Source: Gallionella sp. UBA4737
GTDB taxonomy: Bacteria > Pseudomonadota > Gammaproteobacteria > Burkholderiales > Gallionellaceae
NCBI GenBank assembly: GCA_002403995.1
Contig: DHIV01000110.1
Span: 31,074 to 59,435 of the forward strand
Direction: 5' to 3'
DNA length: 28,362 nucleotides
Positions 7,143 through 15,700 of the stretch are shown here, piece after piece. The notes beneath the pieces were generated by a model. The model was not told where the DNA came from and did not search any database. It worked only from the letters and a program-made list of their open reading frames with translations. Numbering within the stretch: position 1 is the stretch's first letter; each line of letters starts with the position of its first letter. Position numbers and translations under genes: made by a program.

Positions 7143-8660
7143 ATGCTGCTTTGGTTCGTCATCGCCTATTGGATCATCTCGGTCGGCATCGGCCTGTACG
7201 CGGCTACTCGCGTGCACAACACCAGGGACTTCGCCATCGCCGGGCGGCACCTGCCGTTTTATATGGTCACGGCCACTGTGTTCGCCACCTGGTTCGGTTC
7301 GGAAACCGTGCTCGGCATCCCCGCCATCTTTCTCAAAGAGGGCTTGCACGGTGTGGTGGCGGATCCCTTCGGCGCGTCGATGTGCCTGATCCTGGTCGGG
7401 TTGTTTTTCGCCGCGCCTTTGTACCGGATGAACCTGCTGACCATAGGCGATTTCTACAAGAAAAAATTCGGCCGCAGCGTGGAGGTGCTGACCACCATCG
7501 CGATCGTGATTTCCTACCTCGGCTGGGTGGGCGCGCAGATCACCGCGCTGGGATTGGTGTTCAACGTGGTGTCCGGTGGCGAGATCAGCAAGCTGGCCGG
7601 AATGTGGATAGGCTCCGGCACCATCCTGATCTATACCTTCTTCGGCGGCATGTGGGCGGTGGCGATCACCGACTTCATACAGATGATCATCATCGTGATC
7701 GGCATGCTGTTCATTGGCAACGAGATCAGCGGACAGGTGGGTGGTGTGGGCGTGGTGGTAGAGCATGCGGCGCAGGCGGGCAAGTTCGAATTCTGGCCTG
7801 CGCTCGATCTCAAGGAGATCATCGCCTTTGCCGCCGCCTGGGTGACCATGATGTTTGGCTCCATCCCGCAACAGGACGTGTTCCAGCGTGTGCAGTCATC
7901 GAAGACGGAGAACATCGCCATCTGGGGTTCGGTGCTCGGCGGTTGCCTGTATTTCCTGTTCGCCTTCGTGCCGATGTTCCTCGCCTACTCAGCCACGATG
8001 ATCGATCCCGAGATGGTGAAGGGGTTGATAGATGATGATCCGCAACTGATCCTGCCCACGCTGGTGATGCAGCACGCGCCGCTGTTCGCGCAGGTGATGT
8101 TCTTCGGCGCGCTGCTATCCGCGATCAAGAGCTGCGCCTCGGCGACGCTGCTGGCGCCTTCGGTGACCTTCAGCGAGAATATCCTCAAGCCGATGATCGG
8201 GCATAAACTGTCCGACCACAGGATGCTGCACCTGATGCGCGGCGTGACGGTTGCGTTCACGATACTGGTCACGCTGTATGCGATGAACTCCAAGGCCAGC
8301 ATCTTCAAGATGGTCGAGAATGCCTACCAGGTCACGCTGGTGATGGCCTTCGTGCCGCTGGTTGCCGGGGTTTACTGGAAACATTCCAATACCCAGGGCG
8401 CGTTGGGGTCGATCTTCTGCGGCCTGTCGGTGTGGCTGGGCATCTCCATTTTCGGGCCGGACGATCCCTTCATTCCGGCGCATTTCGCCGGAATGTTCGC
8501 CAGCATGTTCGGCATGGTGATCGGCTCGCTGCTGCCCAGCGTGGTGGCCAGGCCGCTGCCGGAAGAGCCCGAGCACGCCGAACTGCATCACCTGGCTGCA
8601 AGCCATACCGGGCATGTGGCGGAGCAACCGCACCATCATCCATCGCATAAACAAACCTGA
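7143..8660 (+). CDS. Sodium:solute symporter family protein
   Basis: This 505-aa protein belongs to the sodium:solute symporter (SSS, TC 2.A.21) family. It has about 13 hydrophobic segments and family-typical stretches: RHLPFYMVTATVFATWFGSE around residues 33-52, a GGMWAVAITDFIQ motif near 169-181, and QQDVFQRVQSSKT near 243. The solute is unknown; relatives carry proline, pantothenate, acetate and other organic solutes. An AGGGGG ribosome site lies 6 nt before the ATG. The last 30 residues form a hydrophilic histidine-rich tail (EHAELHH, SHTGH, QPHHHPSHK), which is not part of the family core and could bind metal or sense pH. The gene ends 82 bp before phoB. Confidence 0.9.
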   Translation: MLLWFVIAYWIISVGIGLYAATRVHNTRDFAIAGRHLPFYMVTATVFATWFGSETVLGIPAIFLKEGLHGVVADPFGASMCLILVGLFFAAPLYRMNLLTIGDFYKKKFGRSVEVLTTIAIVISYLGWVGAQITALGLVFNVVSGGEISKLAGMWIGSGTILIYTFFGGMWAVAITDFIQMIIIVIGMLFIGNEISGQVGGVGVVVEHAAQAGKFEFWPALDLKEIIAFAAAWVTMMFGSIPQQDVFQRVQSSKTENIAIWGSVLGGCLYFLFAFVPMFLAYSATMIDPEMVKGLIDDDPQLILPTLVMQHAPLFAQVMFFGALLSAIKSCASATLLAPSVTFSENILKPMIGHKLSDHRMLHLMRGVTVAFTILVTLYAMNSKASIFKMVENAYQVTLVMAFVPLVAGVYWKHSNTQGALGSIFCGLSVWLGISIFGPDDPFIPAHFAGMFASMFGMVIGSLLPSVVARPLPEEPEHAELHHLAASHTGHVAEQPHHHPSHKQT

Positions 8661-8663
8661 CGA

Positions 8664-8692
8664 GTGTCATCTTCCTGTCATAATTTGTTCAT
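8664..8692 (+). promoter_or_regulatory. Triple Pho half-site upstream of phoB
   Basis: Three 7-bp repeats with an 11-bp period can be read: GTGTCAT (8664-8670), CTGTCAT (8675-8681) and TGTTCAT (8686-8692), with 4-bp spacers CTTC and AATT. The last two form a good Pho box compared with the CTGTCAT-N4-CTGTCAT consensus. This predicts PhoB binding and autoregulation of phoBR under phosphate starvation. The exact -10 box is unclear. Confidence 0.75.
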
Positions 8693-8742
8693 ATTCTCGC
8701 AATCCCGGATCGATAGCGGGATGTGAAGATGAGGAATAATTG

Positions 8743-9429
8743 ATGAATGCGAAGATTTTGATTGTGGAAGATGAACCGGCGATACAGGAGTTGCTGGCAT
8801 TCAATGTGATGCAGGCGGGCTTTCAGGCCTTGCGCGCCGAAGATGCGGATGGCGCCTGGCAGCAGATACGCAATACTGTGCCGGATCTGATCCTGCTGGA
8901 CTGGATGTTGCCGAACACCAGCGGTGTGGTGCTGGCAAAACAGTTTCGCGCCGATGCGCGGACCAAGGACATTCCGATCATCATGCTGACTGCGCGCGGC
9001 GAAGAGCGCGACAAGATTTTGGGACTGGAGTCCGGTGCGGACGATTACATCACCAAGCCGTTCTCGCCGCGCGAGCTGATGGCGCGGATACGCGCGGTGT
9101 TGCGCCGTCATATCCCGGCCTTGCCGGATGAAACGGTGGCGGCGGGCGGGTTGGAGCTCTCGCCATCGTCTCACCGCGTGACGGCAAAAGGCAAGGCTAT
9201 CGAACTGGGACCGACGGAGTTTCGCCTGCTGCATTTTTTCATGACACATGCGGAGCGGGTGTACAGCCGCACGCAACTGCTCGACCAGGTATGGGGCACA
9301 CAAGTGTTCGTCGAGGAACGCACCGTGGACGTGCATATTCGCCGATTGCGCGCCGCGCTGGAACCGTTCGAAATGGATAATGTGATCCAGACCGTGCGCG
9401 GCAGCGGTTATCGTTTTTCAATCAGTTAG
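8743..9429 (+). CDS. phoB: Phosphate regulon response regulator PhoB
   Basis: This 228-aa OmpR-class response regulator switches on phosphate-scavenging genes after phosphorylation by PhoR. The receiver domain (1-120) shows the acidic pocket E9-D10, phospho-acceptor Asp53 in LLDWMLP, Thr83 and Lys105 in TKPFSPRE. The winged-helix DNA-binding domain (about 130-228) ends with the YRFS motif. I chose the ATG at 8743 with GAGG 8 nt upstream, rather than the overlapping TTG at 8740. The Pho half-sites upstream and phoR directly downstream support PhoB over other OmpR-type regulators. No pst or phoU genes are in the window. Confidence 0.94.
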   Translation: MNAKILIVEDEPAIQELLAFNVMQAGFQALRAEDADGAWQQIRNTVPDLILLDWMLPNTSGVVLAKQFRADARTKDIPIIMLTARGEERDKILGLESGADDYITKPFSPRELMARIRAVLRRHIPALPDETVAAGGLELSPSSHRVTAKGKAIELGPTEFRLLHFFMTHAERVYSRTQLLDQVWGTQVFVEERTVDVHIRRLRAALEPFEMDNVIQTVRGSGYRFSIS

Positions 9430-9438
9430 GGAATCACC

Positions 9439-10734
9439 TTGCAAGATTTCTGGTTCCGGGTAAGTTTGCCAGTGGTGTTCAGCGCACTGGCCGCATTGTT
9501 GTTGTGGGGCTTGTTCTCGTCCACCATCGCATTGGTGTTCATGTTGACCGTGTTGCTGGCCGTAATGGCATACCGCGCGCTTCAATTGTTCAAGCTCGGG
9601 AAATGGCTGGGCGATGCGCGCATCGAAACCATTCCCGAAGCAGGCGGGATCTGGGATGAGGTGTTTTCGCAACTGTACAAAATGGTCAAGCAGCATAACC
9701 AGACCAAACAGCAACTGGCCGCCGAACTGCATCACATCGAGCAAGCCACTTCTGCTTTGCCGGAAGGCGTGGCGATCCTTAATGAAATGAATCGCATCGA
9801 GTGGTTCAATCCGCTTGCCCAGCAGCATTTTTACCTTGATGCCGAACACGACATCATGCAGGACATCACTTATCTGGTGCGCCAGCCGGAATTCATCGAA
9901 TACCTTCACGAGTCAAGTTTCAATGAGCCGCTGATCATGGTTCCGGCGCGCCATGACGATATGGTGTTATCCATCAAGCTGATTCCTTACGGCGGCAACA
10001 AGCGCTTGTTGATCAGTCGCGATATCACCCAGTTCAAGCTCATCGAGGCCATGCGCCGGGACTTTGTCGCCAACGTGTCGCACGAACTGCGCACGCCGCT
10101 GACGGTGGTGAGCGGTTTCGTTGAAAACCTGCAGGACATGCCCGACCTCAATCAGGACAGCGCCCGGCGTGCTTTGCAGCTGATGGCCGAGCAAACCCGG
10201 CGAATGGACAATCTGGTGGCGGATCTGTTGACCCTGTCGCGGCTGGAAAACGAACAAAGCCCGTTGCGCGAGGAACCGGTGGATATAAAAGGATTGCTCA
10301 ATGAGATATATCAGGACGGAAAGTTGCTGAGCGGTGAACGTCATCCGTTGCGCATCGAGATCGCAAGTACAGCCAACCTGCTCGGCAACCGCGATGAGTT
10401 GCATAGCGCGTTCGGCAATCTGCTCAGCAATGCCATCCGCTACACGCCGGAGGGCGGCGCGATCTTGTTGTGCTGGTTCGAACGTGGCGGCCAGCCGGTG
10501 TTCTCGGTGCAGGACAGCGGTATCGGCATCGCCGCACAGCACATTCCGCGCCTCACCGAACGATTCTACCGGGTGGATCGCAGCCGTTCGCGCGAAACGG
10601 GGGGGACGGGTTTGGGGCTTGCGATCGTCAAGCACATCGCGATGCGCCATCAGGCCAAGCTGGAGGTCGCGAGCGAAGAAGGGAAGGGCAGCACCTTCGC
10701 GCTGGTGTTCCCGGTCAAACGGGTACTACACTAG
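9439..10734 (+). CDS. phoR: Phosphate regulon sensor histidine kinase PhoR
   Basis: This 431-aa membrane-bound kinase phosphorylates PhoB when phosphate is scarce. Two close N-terminal transmembrane segments (about 8-46) have no real periplasmic domain between them, as is usual for PhoR. A linker and a PAS domain (about 95-200) follow. Then comes HisKA, with phospho-acceptor His215 in VSHELRTP, and the ATPase domain with N-box (GNLLSNAIRYTPEGG), G1 (DSGIGI) and G2 (GGTGLGLAI). The start is a TTG with AGGGA 6 nt upstream, 9 bp after the phoB stop. The 3' end overlaps the convergent 540-aa gene by 9 bp. Confidence 0.93.
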   Translation: MQDFWFRVSLPVVFSALAALLLWGLFSSTIALVFMLTVLLAVMAYRALQLFKLGKWLGDARIETIPEAGGIWDEVFSQLYKMVKQHNQTKQQLAAELHHIEQATSALPEGVAILNEMNRIEWFNPLAQQHFYLDAEHDIMQDITYLVRQPEFIEYLHESSFNEPLIMVPARHDDMVLSIKLIPYGGNKRLLISRDITQFKLIEAMRRDFVANVSHELRTPLTVVSGFVENLQDMPDLNQDSARRALQLMAEQTRRMDNLVADLLTLSRLENEQSPLREEPVDIKGLLNEIYQDGKLLSGERHPLRIEIASTANLLGNRDELHSAFGNLLSNAIRYTPEGGAILLCWFERGGQPVFSVQDSGIGIAAQHIPRLTERFYRVDRSRSRETGGTGLGLAIVKHIAMRHQAKLEVASEEGKGSTFALVFPVKRVLH

Positions 10735-12348
10735 CGTAAAGCTGACGCGCTCGTAATCGATCCCGCGCTCCACGCTGAAGCCCATTTTGGCATGCTGCTT
10801 TTCGCCGTTCTGCTGCTGGATATCCACCACGCGTCCCGCTTTGAACCAGTTGCGCGGAATGACCAGGCTGGCGGGGATCTTCAGCGCGGGGACGGTTTGC
10901 AATAAAAATCCGGGGGCAGATTTATCAGGCGATTGTATGCCCGCGTCGGATGTGCGCAGGCCGATTGCATGGATTATTCCAGGCAAATAACGCACCCCGA
11001 TCTGCAACTGGCCGGTGCGCGTCACGCTCACCCATGTTGTAGTTCCCAACTTGAAAGTATCCTCATCGACGAGGCGCAGGGCAACCAACTGGTTGTGGCT
11101 CAGCCTTCCGCCGTGCGTGTCAACGCGCGTGAGTCTTGCGCCCAGTATGCTTTCATTTTCGAATTGCCAGGTTTCCAGCGGTGATCCCGTATCGATCCGT
11201 GTTTTGCCGGGCGCGTCCTGCAACACCCGGCCAAAGGCTTCGATTTGTTTCTGTGCAATGTTGTTTGCGACAGAAGATTTCACGGTTTGTTTGTACGCTT
11301 TGCCGGACAGTTGGGCGTATATGTTTTCAGGTTTGTAGCAAAGCTGCGTGTGTTGCGAGCCAGGATTGCGCACGCCAAAACACATGTTATTGTCCTCGCA
11401 CCAGCATTGATGCAAAAAAATGAGCAGCTCAATGCACTCGTCGGCGCTGCTGTTACCCCCTAGCTTTACCTTTTGGGGGGTTTGGCCTTGTTGCAACAAG
11501 ATGGTCTTTACGCGGAGAAATTTGCTTAGCGGTGCCGTTATCAGATAGCGCATGCCGTCGCTATGCGCGATCAATTTAACCGGTTGCAGCCCGTTCGCGC
11601 TGTCAAGGTCCAGCGCGAGCGGTTGGGCATCGCCCTTGCTGATGATATAGCTGCGCTCGATCGGAACCATATTGCTCCATTCCGCCAGCCAAACGTCCAG
11701 CAGCAGCAGTTGTGAGCGTGCGAGTTCTGCGGGGCGGGCATAACAGGTAAGCAGGGTTTTTACATAGATGTCATGGCAACTGCTGCGCGGCAGGTTGCCA
11801 TTCAACGGGTCGGATATTTCTTTGAGCTGCAGCCCTTGTGCTTCGGCAAAAGCATATAAGCGGTGCAGCTGGTGCCATAGCTTGGTATCGAATTCATAGC
11901 CGGTGCGTAACTGTTCGCAAATTGCCAAACCGCTATACAGCAGTGAACGCTGACACAGCAATGCGCCTTGTTTGCCGGGTTGCTTGTCACTCGCCAGGCA
12001 GGTCTGCAAGCAACGCTGATAACCTTGTGCCATGGCCTGCCAAAGCTGCACGATGGCAAAGAAAATTATCAGCTCGCTTTCATCCAGCGGTAGCGGCTTG
12101 GCGATGAGTTTTTTGGCATAATCATTTTGCACGTAGTGGACCGTATCACGCAGCAGCTCCAGCGTTTTCAAGCGCTCCTGTTCGCGCATCGGGAAACGGT
12201 TGAGCTCGTTTATCTGGGTGAGCAACAGGCTGTGCGCAAGTTGCAGGTTGGTCAGTTGCAGCTGTTTCAGCCATTGCGCGCAGTTTTCGGCATCCTTGAA
12301 AAGCGGATCGGCGCGGTCGTCGATCGGTTCGAGCGGTAGGGTCAGCAT
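10726..12348 (-). CDS. Conserved hypothetical protein, possible divergent PilZ-like domain
   Basis: I do not recognise this 540-aa soluble protein with certainty. The N-terminal 350 residues look largely alpha-helical and carry leucine-rich stretches. Residues about 397-457 look like an all-beta barrel: an ARLTRVDTHGGRL turn, then alternating strands ending in GQLQIGVRYLPG. That pattern resembles a PilZ domain (DxSxxG turn followed by G-V-x-F/Y), although the N-terminal RxxxR c-di-GMP motif is not obvious. A final beta-rich segment closes the chain. No signal peptide or membrane segment is seen. Its start overlaps the stop of the HIT gene by one base (TAATG), so the two are translationally coupled. 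The C-terminus overlaps the phoR end. Confidence 0.75.
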   Translation of the reverse strand: MLTLPLEPIDDRADPLFKDAENCAQWLKQLQLTNLQLAHSLLLTQINELNRFPMREQERLKTLELLRDTVHYVQNDYAKKLIAKPLPLDESELIIFFAIVQLWQAMAQGYQRCLQTCLASDKQPGKQGALLCQRSLLYSGLAICEQLRTGYEFDTKLWHQLHRLYAFAEAQGLQLKEISDPLNGNLPRSSCHDIYVKTLLTCYARPAELARSQLLLLDVWLAEWSNMVPIERSYIISKGDAQPLALDLDSANGLQPVKLIAHSDGMRYLITAPLSKFLRVKTILLQQGQTPQKVKLGGNSSADECIELLIFLHQCWCEDNNMCFGVRNPGSQHTQLCYKPENIYAQLSGKAYKQTVKSSVANNIAQKQIEAFGRVLQDAPGKTRIDTGSPLETWQFENESILGARLTRVDTHGGRLSHNQLVALRLVDEDTFKLGTTTWVSVTRTGQLQIGVRYLPGIIHAIGLRTSDAGIQSPDKSAPGFLLQTVPALKIPASLVIPRNWFKAGRVVDIQQQNGEKQHAKMGFSVERGIDYERVSFTLV

Positions 12349-12773
12349 TATCCGTTGTCCAATTTTGAGCGTGCACTTTCCATCAGGCGCGCTTGCCAGT
12401 CAAGCGGGAGTAATGACTTTCCTTCGCGCTGACGCACGCCCCAGATCGGTTGCGGGAAATGCTTGTCATTCTTGAAGCGGGGAACGACATGCCAATGCAG
12501 ATGCGGAGTCATATTGCCGAGGCTGGCGAGATTGATCTTGTCAGGATGCATCACCTCTCGTACCGCCGCTTCGACTGAAAATACAGTCGCCATGAGATGC
12601 TCCCGTTCGGCGGCGGAAAGGTCGGTCATCTCTTTGACGTGTTGTTTCCAGATCACACGGCAGAAGCCCGAGTAGTCGGCATCCGCAACCAGCACCACAC
12701 GGCAAGTTTCATCCTGCCAGAGCAGTGTGCCGCCGGACTGTTCGCACAACTCGCAAACCGTTTTGTTTTCCAC
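12348..12773 (-). CDS. HIT family nucleotide-binding protein
   Basis: This 141-aa protein has the histidine triad HLHWHVVPRF (His91, His93, His95), the active site of HIT-family nucleotide hydrolases and transferases such as Hint and Ap4A hydrolases. A CELC pair near the N-terminus (Cys7, Cys10) together with His45 may form the zinc site seen in part of the family. The substrate is probably a nucleoside phosphoramidate or dinucleoside polyphosphate; sequence alone does not say which. It starts 9 bp after the stop of the giant dehydrogenase and overlaps the 540-aa gene by one base, so the three form an operon on the minus strand. Confidence 0.9.
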   Translation of the reverse strand: MENKTVCELCEQSGGTLLWQDETCRVVLVADADYSGFCRVIWKQHVKEMTDLSAAEREHLMATVFSVEAAVREVMHPDKINLASLGNMTPHLHWHVVPRFKNDKHFPQPIWGVRQREGKSLLPLDWQARLMESARSKLDNG

Positions 12774-12782
12774 GAATATCCC

Positions 12783-15700
12783 TTACAACAATACCCGCTC
12801 GATTCCGCCGCTATTGGCCTTCGCGACATAGTCCGCCAGCCAGTTCTCACCGAGCAGATGTTTGGCCATTTCCACCACGATGTAATCTGCGCTTGTGCCG
12901 CTGTCGTCGTTGTAACGCGACAGGCCCTGCTGGCAAGACGGGCAGGAAGTCAGAATCTTGACTTCGCCGGCAAAACCATCGGCGCGCAGCGCGTCCGCAC
13001 CCTTGCGCATCTCTTCCTCCTTGCGGAAGCGCACCTGTGTGGCGATGTGCGGCAGCGTCACGCCGAATGTGCCGGATTCGCCGCAGCAGCGTTCGTTGAG
13101 CGGTACGTCCGTGCCCATCAATTCATTCACGACCTTGAGCGGCTGATAGGTCTTCATCGGCGAGTGGCATGGGTCGTGATACATGTAGCGCACGCCTTCC
13201 ACGCCTTGCAGTTTGACGTTCTTCTCCAGCAGGTATTCGTGGATGTCGAGCAGCCGGCAGCCGGGGAAGATCTTGTCGAACTGGTATTTCAGCAACTGGT
13301 CCATGCAGGTCCCGCATGACACGATCACGGTCTTGATATCGAGATAGTTCAGCGTGTTCGCGACGCGATGGAACAGCACGCGGTTGTCGGTGGTGATCTG
13401 GTTGGCCTTGTCAGCCTGTCCCGACGCGTTCTGCGGATAGCCGCAGCACAGATAACCGGGCGGCAGCACGGTGATCGCGCCGGTCTCATACAGCATCGCC
13501 TGCGTGGCCAGCCCGACCTGGCCGAACAGGCGTTCCGAACCGCAACCCGGGAAGTAGAACACCGCTTCGCTGTCCTCGCAGGTTTTGTGCGGGTCGCGGA
13601 TGATGGGCACGACGCTGTTGTCCTCGATGTCGAGCAGCGCGCGCGAGGTCTTCTTCGGCAGGTTGCCCGGCATCGGTTTGTTGATGAAGTGGATAACCTG
13701 CGATTTGAGCGGCGCGCCGCCTACCGTCGCAGGCGGGTGTTTGATCTGGCCCTTCAGCAGGCCGAAACGCCTGGCAAAATGGTAGCCGATGCGCTGTGCC
13801 TTGTATCCCCACTCTATCATCACCTTGCGCACCAGCTTGATGGTGGTCGGGTCGGTGGCGTTGAGGAACAGCATCGAGGTCGCGGTGACCGGGTTGAATT
13901 TTTTCTTGCCCTGCTTGCGCAGGAAATTGCGCATCGCGATCGACACATCGCCGAAGTCGATGTCCACCGGACAGGGATTCAGGCATTTGTGGCATATCGT
14001 GCAGTGGTCGGACACATCGCCGAACTCATCGAAATGCGCGATGGAAACACCGCGCCGTGTCTGCTCCTCATACAGGAACGCCTCGATCAGCAAGGAAGTG
14101 GCGAGGATCTTGTTGCGCGGCGAATACAGCAGATTGGCGCGCGGCACATGGGTGCTGCACACCGGCTTGCATTTGCCGCAGCGCAAACAGTCCTTGATCG
14201 AATCGGAGATCTCGCCCAGCTCGCTTTTCTCCAGGATCAGGCTCTCCAGTTCCATCAGGTTGAAGCTCGGTGTATAGGCGCGCTCCAGGTTGCCGCCGGT
14301 CAGCAGCTTGCCCTTGTTGAAACGGCCCTCGGGATCGACCTGTTTCTTGTAGGCGGTGAACGCGGCGATCTCGTCCGCGTCGAGAAAATCGAACTTGGTG
14401 ATGCCGATACCGTGCTCGCCGGAGATCACGCCGCCCAGGTCTTTCGCCAGGCGCATGATGCGCTCTACCGCGCGATTGGCCTGCTGCAGCATCTCGTAAT
14501 TGTCGGAGTTCACCGGAATGTTGGTATGCACGTTGCCGTCGCCGGCGTGCATGTGCAGCGCGATGAACACCCGGCTTTTCAGCACGTTCTGGTGGATGCC
14601 GTTGCACTGGTCGAGTATCGGCTGGTAAGTGCTGCCGGAAAATATCTGGCGCAGCGGTTCGCGCAACTCGATTTTCCAGGAGGCGCGGATGGTGCGGTCT
14701 TGCAGGACTTCGAAGACTGTGGAGTCGCAAGGTTCAAGGCTCAAGGTGCAAGGCCCGGTCTGCTTGTCTGACTTGTCACCTGTGTCTTGCAACTTGGAGC
14801 TGGATTCATCCAGATTATCCCGCAGCCACTGCCAGCGCTCGCGCACCTCGGCCAGCAATTCCCTGGCTTCGTGCGTGCGATTGCCGAGCAGTTCGGCAGC
14901 ACCGAGCTGCCTGTCGTCCTGGTAATGCAGCGGCAGTTCGCCGGCGAAGAACCCGTCCAGCGCATCCAGCAGCTTGAGCTTGTTGTGCAGCGACAACTCG
15001 ATGTTGATGCGTTCTATGCCGTCGCAATAATCGCCCATGCGCGGCAGCGGGATCACTACGTCCTCATTGATCTTGAACGCGTTGGTGTGCTTCGCGATCG
15101 CGGCGGTGCGCGCGCGGTCCAGCCAGAATTTCTTGCGCGCCTCGACGGACACCGCGATGAAACCCTCGCCGCTGCGCAGGTTGGCGAGGCGCACCATCTC
15201 CGACGCGGCTTGTGCTGCCGCGTCCGCATCATCGCTGACCACATCGGCGACCAGCACCATCTTCGGACGTGTGCCGCGTTTGGATTTGGTGGCATAACCG
15301 ACTGCCTTGAGATAGCGCTCGTCGAGATGCTCCAGCCCCGCCAGCAGTGCGCTGGGATGCGCATCCATATAGGATTTGATTTCTACTATCGCGGGGACCG
15401 CATCGCGCACCTGGCCGAAGAATTCCAGGCACACGGTGCGCGTGTGTCTGTGCGCGCGGTGCAGGATGAAGCGCGCCGAGGTGATGATGCCGTCGCAGCC
15501 TTCCTTCTGGATGCCGGGCAGTCCGGACAGAAATTTGTCGGTGACATCCTTGCCCAGTCCTGCCTTGCGGAATGCGCTGCCGGGTATGGTCAGGATTTCC
15601 GGCGCGCCGTGCGCGGTCTTCCCGTCCGCCTCGAAGCGGCTGATGCGGAAGCTGGCTGACGCGACATCGTGGATCTTGCCGAGATTGTGATGCAGCCGCT

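Noticed and set aside
7085..8035. Open frame of 316 codons overlapping the symporter gene in another frame
   Set aside because: The product is Arg/His-rich and lacks any motif; the symporter frame encodes a clear SSS protein.
12597..13319. Open frame of 240 codons on the plus strand across the HIT/dehydrogenase junction
   Set aside because: It is antisense to two well-supported genes and shows no family motif.
13368..14771. Long open frame (467 codons) on the plus strand opposite the giant dehydrogenase
   Set aside because: It is antisense to a gene with clear FAD and Fe-S motifs, has no domain I can recognise, and is low-complexity in the way GC-rich shadow frames are.
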